Shown: positions 1-9,673, counted from the stretch's first letter. The stretch is 64,000 bases of DNA from Flagellimonas okinawensis (GCF_029194005.1 NZ_JARFVA010000009.1:1-64000), one strand, 5' to 3'. A program made the numbers and translations. Notes: generated from the letters alone by a model not told the origin.

Positions 1-2
1 TT

Positions 3-125
3 TACGTGACCGATGGGGCCTTTATGGCATCCGCCAGTTGTGTGAACCCTTCGTTGACCTATATGGCCTTTACGGCAAGGGCCGCCAACCATGCCGCCCA
101 AGAACTTAAAAAAGGAAATATATAA
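3..125 (+). CDS. GMC-family oxidoreductase, C-terminal fragment (cut by window edge)
   Basis: Only the last 40 codons are in the window, read in frame from base 3 to a TAA at 123-125. The tail contains the stretch VTDGAFMASASCVNPSLTYM, followed by ARAANHAA. This matches the conserved C-terminal FAD-domain end of GMC oxidoreductases of the gluconate/glucoside dehydrogenase type (Asn-Pro with a T-x-x-A-x-A-x-A helix). Its stop shares one base with the start of the next gene (TAATG), and that gene encodes a subunit-3-like partner, so the two are very probably translated as a pair and form a periplasmic sugar-oxidising dehydrogenase. Substrate cannot be told from this fragment. Confidence 0.75.
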   Translation, partial: YVTDGAFMASASCVNPSLTYMAFTARAANHAAQELKKGNI

Positions 126-778
126 TGGAAAGAAGATCAGCACTCAAGAATATGGGATTGGCCTTCGGTTATGCCGTGGCCACTCCGACATTGCTATCCC
201 TCTTGCAAAGTTGCAAGGACAAACCGGCCTATGCCGAGTGGACCCCCAGCTTCCTCGACAAGGAACAGGGCTATGCCATGGCACAGACCCTCGATGTGAT
301 CCTTCCCAAGACAGATACCCCTTCCGCTACGGAAGTGAACGTGCACACCTTCATCGATGCATACCTCGACGAGGTCATGCCCTTGGAGCAAAGGGAGTTC
401 GTGGTCATGAAAATGAACAAGTTCTACGACAAGGTCCTGGCCGATTCCGGAAAGGAAAGCTTGATGGACATAGAGCCCGCGGACATAGAACCTGCGCTGC
501 AGGCCTATCTGAGGAAACGTTCCGATGAGGAGGAAGAGGCACATTCCGAGGCCATCATGAGCTATATGCAGGCCATTATGCAGGGAGGCGAGGCCAGTCT
601 TGACGACGATATCGCACGCTTCTCCTTTGCCAACGACCTGAGGGACCTGGCCACTTGGGCCTACAAGTCCTCAGAATATGTGGGCGAAGAGGTACTGGCC
701 TATCTGCCCATACCAGGGGAGTACGTCGCCTGTGGCGACCTACAGACCCTCACCGGTGGAAAGGCATGGTCCCTATAG
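125..778 (+). CDS. Gluconate 2-dehydrogenase subunit 3 family protein
   Basis: A 217-residue protein with an N-terminal export segment: RR at residues 3-4, a hydrophobic stretch to about residue 27, then LLQSC, which could be a lipobox or part of a Tat-like signal. The body fits the small gluconate-2-dehydrogenase gamma family, with the typical LDVILPKTDTPSATEVNVHT stretch (residues about 57-76) after a short acidic helix. Known members accompany the GMC flavoprotein subunit and help its export or assembly. The start ATG overlaps the stop of the upstream GMC oxidoreductase by one base, which supports a heterodimer. A strong hairpin terminator follows 20 bases after the stop. Which sugar or polyol is oxidised is not visible. 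Confidence 0.8.
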   Translation: MERRSALKNMGLAFGYAVATPTLLSLLQSCKDKPAYAEWTPSFLDKEQGYAMAQTLDVILPKTDTPSATEVNVHTFIDAYLDEVMPLEQREFVVMKMNKFYDKVLADSGKESLMDIEPADIEPALQAYLRKRSDEEEEAHSEAIMSYMQAIMQGGEASLDDDIARFSFANDLRDLATWAYKSSEYVGEEVLAYLPIPGEYVACGDLQTLTGGKAWSL

Positions 779-797
779 GCCCAAAGCATACATCAAC

Positions 798-830
798 AAA
801 AAAAAGCCTCCTCTACGGGAGGCTTTTTTT
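798..830. terminator. Bidirectional rho-independent terminator between convergent genes
   Basis: Stem AGCCTCC / GGGAGGCT around a short CTAC-type loop, flanked by an A-run on the left and a run of seven T on the right. It lies between the dehydrogenase subunit (+) and the DASS transporter (-, ending at 835), so it can stop transcripts from both sides. Confidence 0.9.
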
Positions 831-834
831 GCTC

Positions 835-2271
835 CTATAGTGATAGATCCCAGATCAACGGCAATAAAAAGTATACGGCCATGGCCATTAATATAATGGA
901 AAGGATGTTCATCAGGAACCCTGTACGGACCATGTCCGGAATCCTTAAAAACCCGGAACCGAATACCACGGCATTGGGCGGAGTGGCCACCGGGAGCATA
1001 AAGGCACAGGATGCGGCAGTGGTACAGGCCACCATCAAAAGGAAAGGATCCACTTCCAAGCTAAGGGCCAAAGGGGCCAATACGGGCAGCATCATGGCGG
1101 TGGTGGCCAGGTTCGAGGTGACCTCCGTCAAAAAATTCACGCAGGCGATGACAAGTACCAGAAGACCAAAAAGGGAAAAGGTATCAAAAAATGCCATTTG
1201 CCCTCCCAGATATACGGCCAAACCAGTATCCTGAAAGCCCTTGGCAATGGCCATTCCCCCACCGAACAACAGAATGATGCCCCAAGGGATTTTCACGGCC
1301 TCGTTCCATTGGAGCAGGGACCGCTTCCCATTTGCCGGTACCATGAACAGGAGTACGGCCGAACCAATGGCTATTATCGTATCATCGATCTCGGGTATGA
1401 ATCGCTGTAACAGGAACGATCTTGTGATCCAGCAGACAGCGGTCAGTACAAAGACGAAAAGGACCAAGCTTTCTTCCCGGCACATGGGCCCTAGCTCGGC
1501 CAACAACCTATCGATTTCCTGTCTCCCCCCCGGAAATTGTTTTTGCTCCAATGGATAGGCGATTCGCGTCAGGTAAAGCCAGGCCAAGATCAATAAAATG
1601 CAGGAGACGGGCAGTCCGAACATCATCCATTGCCAAAAGCTGATATCAATGCCATAGGTCTTTTGGACAAAACCGGCAAAGACCAGGTTGGGCGGTGTCC
1701 CGATGAGCGTGGCTATTCCCCCTATGGATGCGGCATACGCAATGGCCAGCATCAACAATTTGCCAAAGACCCTGTTCTCGTCCCCAGGGGTTTCGGGATT
1801 GTCCTTCAATTGTTTGACAATGGAAATGGCCATGGGCAATACCATCACGGTAGTGGCCGTATTGGATATCCACATGGACAAAAAGGCGGTGGCGGCCATA
1901 AAGCCCAGGACTATGGTATACATATTTGTTCCTATGGCCTTGATGATGTGCAGGGCGATCCTCTTATGGAGTCCCCATCGCTCTATGGCCATGGCCAACA
2001 TGAAACCGCCCATGTAAAGAAACACGTATTTATGTCCATAACTGGCGGTCACCTCACCTAAGGCAACGGTTCCCATCAATGGGAACAACAACATGGGGAG
2101 CAATGCGGTCACCGCAATGGGAAGGACCTCGAACACCCACCAAGTACCGATCCAGACCGTTGCCGCAAGTACATCCCTGCCCTCACTGGAAAGCCCTTCC
2201 CCTTGAAACAGGAAATGTACCAACAAAAAAAGAACCGGTCCCAAGATCGCGCCAAGTTTCCTATATGACAT
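835..2271 (-). CDS. SLC13/DASS-family sodium:anion symporter
   Basis: An integral membrane protein of about 478 residues with a dozen hydrophobic segments. Two copies of the DASS substrate/sodium-binding signature are visible: SNTATTVMVLPMA in the first half and TSNLATTAMMLPVLAPLA in the second. The family imports di- and tricarboxylates, sulfate or related anions with sodium. I chose the ATG at 2271 (MSYRKLGAI) because the hydrophobic region starts soon after; an ATG 24 bases upstream and another at 2328 are also open. It is the last gene of utilisation locus 1, 80 bases after the lyase-like lipoprotein, and ends at a shared terminator. A role in taking up an acidic product of glycan breakdown is inference. 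Confidence 0.85.
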   Translation of the reverse strand: MSYRKLGAILGPVLFLLVHFLFQGEGLSSEGRDVLAATVWIGTWWVFEVLPIAVTALLPMLLFPLMGTVALGEVTASYGHKYVFLYMGGFMLAMAIERWGLHKRIALHIIKAIGTNMYTIVLGFMAATAFLSMWISNTATTVMVLPMAISIVKQLKDNPETPGDENRVFGKLLMLAIAYAASIGGIATLIGTPPNLVFAGFVQKTYGIDISFWQWMMFGLPVSCILLILAWLYLTRIAYPLEQKQFPGGRQEIDRLLAELGPMCREESLVLFVFVLTAVCWITRSFLLQRFIPEIDDTIIAIGSAVLLFMVPANGKRSLLQWNEAVKIPWGIILLFGGGMAIAKGFQDTGLAVYLGGQMAFFDTFSLFGLLVLVIACVNFLTEVTSNLATTAMMLPVLAPLALSLEVDPFLLMVACTTAASCAFMLPVATPPNAVVFGSGFLRIPDMVRTGFLMNILSIILMAMAVYFLLPLIWDLSL

Positions 2272-2351
2272 ATGTTGTAGTTTAGATTTGTGCATATAAA
2301 AAGGGATGGAGGCCAAAGGCCATACCATCCCTTACGTATAAATTGCCTGAT

Positions 2352-5027
2352 TTAGTCGATGTTCTCCCTATCCATCCAATACAGGAGATAAGGTATATTA
2401 TAGGCATGGGTCCATCCAAATACCCTGAGTCCCTGGTTGGTCTGCCAATTGGTAAAGCGACCCTTGCTCATGGGCAGATTGGATATCTCCAATAGGTCCT
2501 CGCTATATTCGGAAGCGTTCGGGTAATCCTCGGGTGATTTGGGAAGCTCACCTATTTTCAGCTTTTCGGCACGTGCCAATGCTTCGTCCAGGTACACCTT
2601 TTCCCCACTGATCTCATATCCCAATAGCAAGGGATAGATCGTTGCGAGATAGGATTCCATCTCATGGTTCAATGGGGGCACGTCCCTGACCCATCTGGCA
2701 TGCTTCAAAAGTGCCTTTCTAACTTCTTCGTTCCCTGTGATCTGCTGGTATTTGTACAATCCTTGGGCCACATAGGTCTGGCTGTACCCATATCTATCCA
2801 ACAAGAGGTTGCCCCCTTGGCGCTCCTGCAACTCCAACATCAGATCCACACGCTCATCAAGTTCTTTCCTGTATTTGTTCAGCTTGGTCGCATCATAAAG
2901 CTCCACCAAGTTCAGTACCGAGAGGTACAGTCTCCTGCCCCTTAGATCGTGTTCGCCCCAAATTCTCTTGATATAGGTATCCCCTGTCATCTTGGCCACT
3001 TCGAGAGCCCTGTGATCGGCAGCCAGGTAGTAATCGGCGATCCAACCTTGGATCCATACATGGGCACTGAGCAATGCGTACCAGTGTTCATTTGCATGCC
3101 TGCGCCCTATTCCCAGATAAGGGGTGGATTCCGGCTCATCTTCATAGTTCCAAAAGTCTATGGCGTCGTTCACTTCACCATAATATGTTCTTTTCTTTGG
3201 CCAGTGGATATTGTCCACATCCATGGTATGCCTGCTCATGGCCTGGGCCAGTTTAAAGTACTCGGGGTCTCCGGTCCTCATAAAATTGGTCCACAGCATA
3301 AAATCAACGGTCGGCTCATTATTGGTCCACTGTACCCATCTTCCATTGAAGAAATAGCTTTTGCCGTCCCCATAGTTGAAGATACCGTACCAGGGTTCGT
3401 GCTTTTGGCTGTAGGCCCACCATTGGTAACGATATTGTAGGGCGTTCTCGAACTCCGGACGCTCGGCAGAGGCAGGTGCCATGTTACCGTACACCTTGGA
3501 TGCGGTGTACCAATCCGGTGTTGCATGTGCCACAGGGGCATCCACCACGTAGTCCATTTTTTGCCCGACTTGATCGGTCGCTTCATTTTCATGGAAATAA
3601 TAGATGAACTCGGTGGTCTTGGTAATCCCTTGTGCAAAATTGTCCAGCATACCGCCATCTGGCTCGGTATTGTGGCGTGCAAAGCTCATCGGACCGTTCT
3701 CCTTGGGCCAAACACTTCCCAAAAGGATTCCCGTAGAGGGATCTACTTCGATTCCCTTGGGGTATTCCTTCATGAAGTTTTTGATCCCGACCCCGACGCC
3801 TCTTTTTCCATCGGTTATGTTCATCCAGCCTTTGGCCCTTTCGGTTTTGGCCAATTCCTTTCCACCTTGGGAGACGGTCGCCTCGAAATCCAAGCTTTCC
3901 CCAGTATCACCTGACTTCTCATTATCATCGAAATTATTAAGGTACAGGCTTCTCAGACTGGTACTTTTCCTATAGCCCGGTCCCTTTTGCAGTAATTGCA
4001 AGGGCCCTTGGTCACCAACAGCTATTTCCTCCAATTGGGTATCCGCCCCATCGTTTTGCCAACTACCGTTGTACAGGGGCATCGATACGCTCACATCATC
4101 GTCCAAATGGTATTTCAACTGTAGACCACTTGCCGCTATTTGATCATTGGGCTGTGTCCATCCCATATCATCTTCCGTTTGTTCGGTAAGGATCTTGGCG
4201 TTCTGCGTGGCGATATTGGCGTGCTCTCCCTCTTGAGGGGTATGTTTGTCAGGAATTCCGGTATAGGTCATGGTGTGGAGCACCTTGATGTAGCTCTTGC
4301 CCGCATAGGCATGCAACCACATGGTAAAGGGAGAGAGATTGTTGTCAGCTCTACTATAGGTATAGGTCCCTTCTACCCTGAAGATGGTATGCATGGGGCC
4401 CGATCCTTTTTCCCTGAAGACTTCGTTGATCACTGCCTTGGAGGCATCCAGACCGGCATCGTCCAAAAGATCCAGGAAGGAACCCCTGTGCTTTTCCGGG
4501 GAGGAGGCGATCAGTTCTTCCGGATCGAACTTTCCATCCTTGTTGCTATCCAGGAACACCTCATCCAAAAAGCCGTTGCCCTTTTTGTGGATGGAGAATG
4601 AAATCGGTCCCGTATTGACATCGATACCTCCCTGTGGCCTCATGTTGTTGGTGGAAATGATCTTTTCCGTGGGCTGCATGGGAACGACCCCATCCCCATA
4701 TTCCAGAACATAGTCGGTGGTCTCCTCGGAAAAAAAGAACACCCAGGCCCATTTCACACTATCGTCGGCTGGCCCCCAGTTACTGACCTCCGTGGTCTGA
4801 CATGGGATTTCCTTGCCATCGGCGGTCAATAGCCGCATATGGTCCACGGAATTCAGTTCCCCTTTGGGAAAGGGGATCCCCAAGGTGATGGGAGCACCCT
4901 CTTTGTTGTTCTCGACCGTTATCTCTAGCTGTTTTCCCAATGTCTCCGGATCCGTACAGGATTCAAGGAGAAAACATGCCAACAGTACTGTAATCAATAT
5001 TCTCATAGGTATAGAAAGGTTATTCAT
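2352..5027 (-). CDS. Exo-rhamnogalacturonan lyase-like lipoprotein (RIFT-barrel/PL26-like)
   Basis: An 891-residue lipoprotein: the signal peptide ends in LLESC near residue 24. The first domain (about residues 33-130) contains GIPFPKGEL and the stretch WGPADDSVKWAWVFF, which resembles the RIFT-barrel first domain of exo-rhamnogalacturonan lyases (PcRGLX, family PL26). The C-terminal half is alpha-helical with many Trp/Tyr residues, as expected for an (alpha/alpha)6 barrel. The start ATG lies one base after the ROK-gene stop, so the two are coupled; an internal ATG at 5006 would give a shorter signal. The protein probably sits on the cell surface or in the periplasm and cleaves or binds a uronic-acid glycan. 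The PL26 link comes from resemblance only; it could be another helical-barrel enzyme. Confidence 0.55.
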   Translation of the reverse strand: MNNLSIPMRILITVLLACFLLESCTDPETLGKQLEITVENNKEGAPITLGIPFPKGELNSVDHMRLLTADGKEIPCQTTEVSNWGPADDSVKWAWVFFFSEETTDYVLEYGDGVVPMQPTEKIISTNNMRPQGGIDVNTGPISFSIHKKGNGFLDEVFLDSNKDGKFDPEELIASSPEKHRGSFLDLLDDAGLDASKAVINEVFREKGSGPMHTIFRVEGTYTYSRADNNLSPFTMWLHAYAGKSYIKVLHTMTYTGIPDKHTPQEGEHANIATQNAKILTEQTEDDMGWTQPNDQIAASGLQLKYHLDDDVSVSMPLYNGSWQNDGADTQLEEIAVGDQGPLQLLQKGPGYRKSTSLRSLYLNNFDDNEKSGDTGESLDFEATVSQGGKELAKTERAKGWMNITDGKRGVGVGIKNFMKEYPKGIEVDPSTGILLGSVWPKENGPMSFARHNTEPDGGMLDNFAQGITKTTEFIYYFHENEATDQVGQKMDYVVDAPVAHATPDWYTASKVYGNMAPASAERPEFENALQYRYQWWAYSQKHEPWYGIFNYGDGKSYFFNGRWVQWTNNEPTVDFMLWTNFMRTGDPEYFKLAQAMSRHTMDVDNIHWPKKRTYYGEVNDAIDFWNYEDEPESTPYLGIGRRHANEHWYALLSAHVWIQGWIADYYLAADHRALEVAKMTGDTYIKRIWGEHDLRGRRLYLSVLNLVELYDATKLNKYRKELDERVDLMLELQERQGGNLLLDRYGYSQTYVAQGLYKYQQITGNEEVRKALLKHARWVRDVPPLNHEMESYLATIYPLLLGYEISGEKVYLDEALARAEKLKIGELPKSPEDYPNASEYSEDLLEISNLPMSKGRFTNWQTNQGLRVFGWTHAYNIPYLLYWMDRENID

Positions 5028-5028
5028 T

Positions 5029-5874
5029 TTACAGACATAGTGCCGCTGCGCCGAGAATGGGCGAATCCACTAGGTCCGAAGTTTCGATTTTAAAATTTTC
5101 CAATTGGTCTTGATAGGCAAAGGAGTCCAACGCCTCCTGTACCGGTTCCTTGAAGAAGGGATAGGCATTGCTTATGGAGCCGCCCAATACAATGGATTCC
5201 GGGGCGAACAGGTACAAAATGGCCCTGATCGCTTCGCCCAGGTGCACACCGTACTGCCTAAAGGCCGAGTGGGCAACAGGATCGTTGTCCAGGGCCCTTT
5301 TATAGAGCTCCTTGGCCGATGTACCGTATTCATCCTCAAAAAAGAAGCTCCCTGCATATTGCTCGAGAATTCCATTTTTATAGGGCAACATCCCGATCTC
5401 CCCGGCACCACAAAGTACCCCGTTATACAGTTTTCCTTCGATCAGGATACCCATTCCAAGTCCCGTACCTAAAGAAAGTGCCACACAATTGGTATACTGC
5501 TTGGCCTTTCCAAAATGCCTTTCCCCTAGGGCAAAACAATTTGCATCGTTGTTCAGGTATACGGGGATCCCGAACCGTTGTTGGGTCAGTTCCCTGAGTG
5601 CCACCTTCTTCCAAGAAGGGATATTCTGCACATCATGGACCGTGCCCTTGTCCAGATCCACCACAGCCGGAACCCCGATGCCGATGGCTTCCACGGATGG
5701 GTCGATGACCGACTCCATAGTGGTGAACAATAGGTCAAGTACGGCTTGCTGGGAAGCTTCCCTATCCACATGGGCCATTGCAGTGTGTTCCACTTGGGAT
5801 CTCCACACACGACCAACCTTTATTTTGGTCCCTCCGATATCCACCCCTAAAACTGTACGCTTTTCCTGTTCCAC
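5029..5874 (-). CDS. ROK-family sugar kinase
   Basis: The ROK phosphate-binding motif GVDIGGTKIK lies almost at the N-terminus, followed by NNDANCFALGE, LGTGLGMGI and LGGSISNAYPF, in the order of bacterial glucokinases and N-acetylhexosamine kinases. The longest open frame begins at 6051 but overlaps the transporter gene. The natural start is the GTG at 5874, which shares one base with the transporter's TAG (TAGTG), giving 281 residues, the usual ROK length. There is no N-terminal HTH, so this is a kinase and not a repressor. The three-cysteine zinc motif of many ROK kinases was not found. With the adjacent sugar transporter and deacetylase, phosphorylation of an imported hexose or amino sugar is likely. 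Confidence 0.85.
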   Translation of the reverse strand: MEQEKRTVLGVDIGGTKIKVGRVWRSQVEHTAMAHVDREASQQAVLDLLFTTMESVIDPSVEAIGIGVPAVVDLDKGTVHDVQNIPSWKKVALRELTQQRFGIPVYLNNDANCFALGERHFGKAKQYTNCVALSLGTGLGMGILIEGKLYNGVLCGAGEIGMLPYKNGILEQYAGSFFFEDEYGTSAKELYKRALDNDPVAHSAFRQYGVHLGEAIRAILYLFAPESIVLGGSISNAYPFFKEPVQEALDSFAYQDQLENFKIETSDLVDSPILGAAALCL

Positions 5875-7127
5875 TAGTCTTTTTTTAAACTTATGGTCTT
5901 GTTGTTCACCAGGGGTTTGGCCCAAAAGCCGATACTGAATATAAAGGCCAAGGGTACCAAGAGAAAGAACATGCCGCCTCTTAGGGACATCAATTCCCCA
6001 AGTCCCCCAACGATAAAGGGAATGACCGCCCCACCCGCGATCCCGGTACAAAGAATCCCGGAAAGGGAACCATGGTGTTCCTTAACGGAGTTGAGGGCAA
6101 GGGAAAATATGATGGAGTACATCACGGAGATAAAGAAACCTACGGCCGGAAATCCTATCAAGGCCATCCGGGCAGACCCCGTCAAGGCAAGGATCAGGCA
6201 TATCACTGAAATGGATGTGGCCCATATCAACAGTTTTCGGCTATCCATGATCTTGAGCAACAAAAGTCCCAAAAGGCAGCCTACGGTCAACATGGCCCAA
6301 AAATAGGAGACCGTGTCGGCCCCAACGGTCTTAGGATCCAGACCGTGGTACTGGCTCAAAAACTGTGATATCCAGTTTCCGACCCCCTGTTCGGTTCCCA
6401 CATAGCAAAAAATCCCCAAAAAATATAGGATGGTCCATTTGTTTCGCAACAGATCCCAATAGGAGCTTCTGTCCCCTGCCCGTTCCTCCTCGGTCTTTTC
6501 GAACTTCGGGTAACGGGTAAAAAATACATAGACCAGCAACCAAACGGCGATTACCGCGAATACGATATAAAGCGAGGCCCATGGCAGGTCCTCGGGCACC
6601 CAGCCCCTGAGGGTCTCCGCAATGGCGTCGTCCGAATTGTCCTGGCTCACCAAGTATTTGTACAGGTATGGGCTAAGGAACGAAGCGGCACCGAACACCA
6701 ACTGGGCCAATACCGAATTGAACGCAAAATGTTCCTCTCCCCCTGCCACTCTTAACATGGGGTTGATGATCACTTGCAGAACGGCCATACAGCAACCCAG
6801 AACAAACAGGGTTATACTGAAAACACCGTACTGAGGCAGCAATGCAAAACCCAGGGAAGCAAGCGCCATGACCAAAAAAGAAACGGACAGCAGTGTCCTT
6901 TCACTGTACTTTTCAGATAGAAATCCTGCCGGAATGGACATGATACCGTACGCGATAAAGAACGTGAACGGCAACAGGCCCGTTAAAGTAAGGCTAAGGT
7001 CAAAACTATCCTTTACATCCACAATGATGGAATTAAGGATATTGGTAATGAACGATATCACAAAGAATACGATCATGACCAATGCTATCAGGTGGATGTA
7101 TCTTTTGGTCGTGGGCTTGGTTTGCAT
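5874..7127 (-). CDS. Sugar MFS transporter (FucP/NagP-like)
   Basis: A 417-residue protein with twelve predicted membrane segments in two halves. The first loop reads AYGIMSIPAGFLSEKYSERT, the pattern of FucP/GluP/NagP-type sugar:proton symporters of Bacteroidota. Members import fucose, glucose, galactose or N-acetylglucosamine. It sits between the secreted PIG-L deacetylase (55 bases upstream) and the ROK kinase, whose GTG start overlaps its stop. This gives a transport-then-phosphorylate module in utilisation locus 1. The particular sugar is not readable from the sequence. Confidence 0.85.
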   Translation of the reverse strand: MQTKPTTKRYIHLIALVMIVFFVISFITNILNSIIVDVKDSFDLSLTLTGLLPFTFFIAYGIMSIPAGFLSEKYSERTLLSVSFLVMALASLGFALLPQYGVFSITLFVLGCCMAVLQVIINPMLRVAGGEEHFAFNSVLAQLVFGAASFLSPYLYKYLVSQDNSDDAIAETLRGWVPEDLPWASLYIVFAVIAVWLLVYVFFTRYPKFEKTEEERAGDRSSYWDLLRNKWTILYFLGIFCYVGTEQGVGNWISQFLSQYHGLDPKTVGADTVSYFWAMLTVGCLLGLLLLKIMDSRKLLIWATSISVICLILALTGSARMALIGFPAVGFFISVMYSIIFSLALNSVKEHHGSLSGILCTGIAGGAVIPFIVGGLGELMSLRGGMFFLLVPLAFIFSIGFWAKPLVNNKTISLKKD

Positions 7128-7182
7128 AGTTGGTCGGTTATTTACAATTGGATGCTTCCCGGGTGGTCAGTGCTGTTTATTT

Positions 7183-8070
7183 TTAATTGGCTCCCAACAT
7201 AGGGAACATGGCTTTGATCTCTTCTTCGGTCGGCTGCTTTCCGTACTCGCATATTTCGAAATACTCAACATGCTTTACTTTGGAAAGGTCGGCCTTGGGA
7301 TACCATTTTTTAACGGCTTCCAAAGTACTGGCGTCGGCTGTCCTGTTCATCCATTTTTCCTTGAGCCAAACCAATCTTTCCTGTTCTCCTGTAGGAATCG
7401 TGGACACATCCACCCCGTTGGTCCATGGCAGCCATTCGAACATTTGCGAATCATGGGCAGCCAGTCCCTTTACTTTGGTATCGATCACATCATCGATGAT
7501 CACCGCGATATCCTTTTGGAAGGGATAGGGCTTTTGGAAATGGTCGCTCATATAAAGAAAAACCGGGTTCTTTTTCAGTGGTGGTGTATCCGGTGCCACA
7601 TTGGGCACAATGTTCATATAGGCCGCATCCTGGACGACCGAACCGGCGTTCCTGTGATCGGGATGGTAATCATTGGGCCTTAGTCCCAACACGATATCGG
7701 CATCCCAATCCCTGATACGGCGGATTACCTCCAACCTTACGTTAAGTGTTGGGAAAAGTTCACCATCATGGTTGTCCAATACCTCGTACTCGGCTATGCC
7801 CAAGGCTTTGGCCGCATCTTTGGCCTCTTGTCGGCGTTTTTTAGCCAACACACCACCTCCCATGGCATAGTGACCGGCATCGCCATTGGTCAATGCCAAA
7901 AATTTTACATTATGGCCCATTTTGGCAAAAAGGGCGGCCGTGCCCCCGAACTTGGAATCACAGTCATCGGGATGCGCCCCGATGGCCAAAATGTTCAATA
8001 CTTTCTTTTGTTGGGCCTGAAGTGTCGTAAATGCAAAGCACAGACAAAGGGCCATTATCAATTTTCTCAT
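7183..8070 (-). CDS. Secreted PIG-L/LmbE-family deacetylase
   Basis: A 295-residue protein with a Sec signal peptide (hydrophobic core to about residue 19, ending LQAQ). It then shows the family's zinc signature AIGAHPDDCDSKFGG near residue 30 and the downstream YHPDHRNAG motif holding the third ligand. PIG-L enzymes remove N-acetyl groups from sugars such as GlcNAc in lipid or glycan conjugates, using one zinc. It is transcribed after SusD (205-base gap) and before the MFS transporter and ROK kinase, so removal of an acetyl group from an imported amino-sugar product in the periplasm is plausible. The family is broad and the substrate is inferred. Confidence 0.85.
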   Translation of the reverse strand: MRKLIMALCLCFAFTTLQAQQKKVLNILAIGAHPDDCDSKFGGTAALFAKMGHNVKFLALTNGDAGHYAMGGGVLAKKRRQEAKDAAKALGIAEYEVLDNHDGELFPTLNVRLEVIRRIRDWDADIVLGLRPNDYHPDHRNAGSVVQDAAYMNIVPNVAPDTPPLKKNPVFLYMSDHFQKPYPFQKDIAVIIDDVIDTKVKGLAAHDSQMFEWLPWTNGVDVSTIPTGEQERLVWLKEKWMNRTADASTLEAVKKWYPKADLSKVKHVEYFEICEYGKQPTEEEIKAMFPMLGAN

Positions 8071-8275
8071 GTGTATATAGGTATAAATGTTTGGTTAAAA
8101 TTTTTCAATTGTGGCCCGGGCCCTCCCTAAGGGGGCAAACTGACCATATTATTTTCAGACTATCTGTCTTTTTGATCGGCACATAGGTATAAGTAGGCAA
8201 TCCATGGCTCGGGGACCCGATCAATCAAACTAACTTAATGAATGAAAACTTGCTTCTTCTTTTAAATCTCTCGGT

Positions 8276-9655
8276 TTAGTTCTGTACAAAATTCGGATTG
8301 ATGTCCATTTCCCTTTGCGGGATAAAGAAATACTCCCTGGTCCCGGTGATAAAGGACTCCGCATCCAAGATCATATCCACGGCACCAAAGCGTTTCAAGT
8401 CGGGCCATCTATGGTTCTCGAAGGCCAGTTCCACTCTACGCTCTTGCAGCAATTTATCTGCGAACGAGCCTGGCGTGGATGCATCGATATCGGGCAGTCC
8501 GGCCCTGTTCCTTACTTCGTTGATCAGGTCATAGCTTTCAGGGGTCTCTCCCAAAGCTTCGGCCAGCATCAACAGCACATCGGCGTATCGGAACACCACA
8601 AAGTTCGTATCGGAGTCGTTCTCAACGGCCAGGTCGGATTGGTATTTTCTAACATGGCGGGCCTCAACGACCTCACCTTCCAAGTTCACATAGGAAGCAC
8701 CCATGGACACATCATATCTAAGGTCGCCATCCTCATAGGCCTCCTGCATGGAGACCGTTGGACGGTTCCGACCGAAGCCCGAACCGGTCTGAAGATCGGT
8801 ACTCGGTGAAAAATCATTGGTAAACAGGCTTCCCTGACCGATTCCACCACTGATATACTGTACCTCAAAAATGGATTCCGCATTGTTCTCGTTGGCAACG
8901 CCCCATAGATCGGCATAATCGGGAAGTAGTTCATAACCGTAATCGGCAATGATCCTTCGCAATACGGTCTCGGCCTGTCCATCGTTGCCCAAGGTCAATA
9001 ATACCTTGGCCAATAAGGTGGCAGCGGCACCTTTGGTAGCTTTGCCCACTTCGCTTCCCGAATAGGAAACCGGCAAATTGGCCTCTGCCTCCGTTAGGTC
9101 GGTCACCAATTGTTGCAATACGGTGGTCTCGTCCACCTGTACCAGTTCGTCACCGCTCACATAGGGCGTTAGCTGTAGGGGAATGTTCCCAAAACCGATG
9201 GCCATATGATAATAGACCAAGGAACGGATGAACAGTGCCTCCCCGGTGATCTGGTTCTGTAATGTGGCATCCATCTCAATGGAAGGAATACGGTCCAAGA
9301 TCACATTGCAGTTGGCAATTACCCTATAGGACTCGCTCCAAGCAGAAGTGATCTGCTCATTGAGGGCATCCTCGGTAAAGGAATTGATCTCGGTATACTG
9401 GCGGGCCAATCCCGTTGCATCGGGTCCTTGATCCGTATTGTCGCTTCGCATCTCGAACATGGTCCAATAGCCTCGACCATAGACACCGGTACTCTGAAGT
9501 CCGGCATAACTGGCGTTGATGGCCACTTCGAAATCTTCCGGGGTATTGTAAAAATCAGCTTCGTTCCTGTTGGAAATCGGAGCCAGATCGGTAAAGTCTT
9601 CACTACACCCGACAGCTAGGGCCGTGCATAGCATTATATATATAATTCGTTTCAT
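8276..9655 (-). CDS. SusD/RagB-family nutrient-binding outer-membrane lipoprotein
   Basis: A 459-residue lipoprotein with signal peptide and lipobox ALAVGC. The N-terminal part is typical SusD (DFTDLAPISNRNEADFYNT, then EDFEVAINASYAGLQS), with TPR-like helices in the middle and the C-terminal LLQERRVELAFENHRWPDLKR motif seen in nearly all SusD proteins. The partner SusC lies 18 bases upstream in the same operon. The protein caps the SusC barrel and binds the glycan to be imported. Specificity cannot be read from the sequence. Confidence 0.93.
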   Translation of the reverse strand: MKRIIYIMLCTALAVGCSEDFTDLAPISNRNEADFYNTPEDFEVAINASYAGLQSTGVYGRGYWTMFEMRSDNTDQGPDATGLARQYTEINSFTEDALNEQITSAWSESYRVIANCNVILDRIPSIEMDATLQNQITGEALFIRSLVYYHMAIGFGNIPLQLTPYVSGDELVQVDETTVLQQLVTDLTEAEANLPVSYSGSEVGKATKGAAATLLAKVLLTLGNDGQAETVLRRIIADYGYELLPDYADLWGVANENNAESIFEVQYISGGIGQGSLFTNDFSPSTDLQTGSGFGRNRPTVSMQEAYEDGDLRYDVSMGASYVNLEGEVVEARHVRKYQSDLAVENDSDTNFVVFRYADVLLMLAEALGETPESYDLINEVRNRAGLPDIDASTPGSFADKLLQERRVELAFENHRWPDLKRFGAVDMILDAESFITGTREYFFIPQREMDINPNFVQN

Positions 9656-9673
9656 TTTTTCCGGTTTTTTAGG

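Noticed and set aside
91..528. A 145-codon plus-strand frame overlapping the gluconate dehydrogenase subunit
   Set aside because: Low-complexity, Arg/Gly/Pro-rich translation in another frame of a clear gene.
5875..6051. N-terminal extension of the ROK kinase to an ATG at 6051
   Set aside because: It would run through the end of the MFS gene and adds a Trp/Arg-rich non-homologous stretch; the GTG at 5874 gives the normal ROK start.
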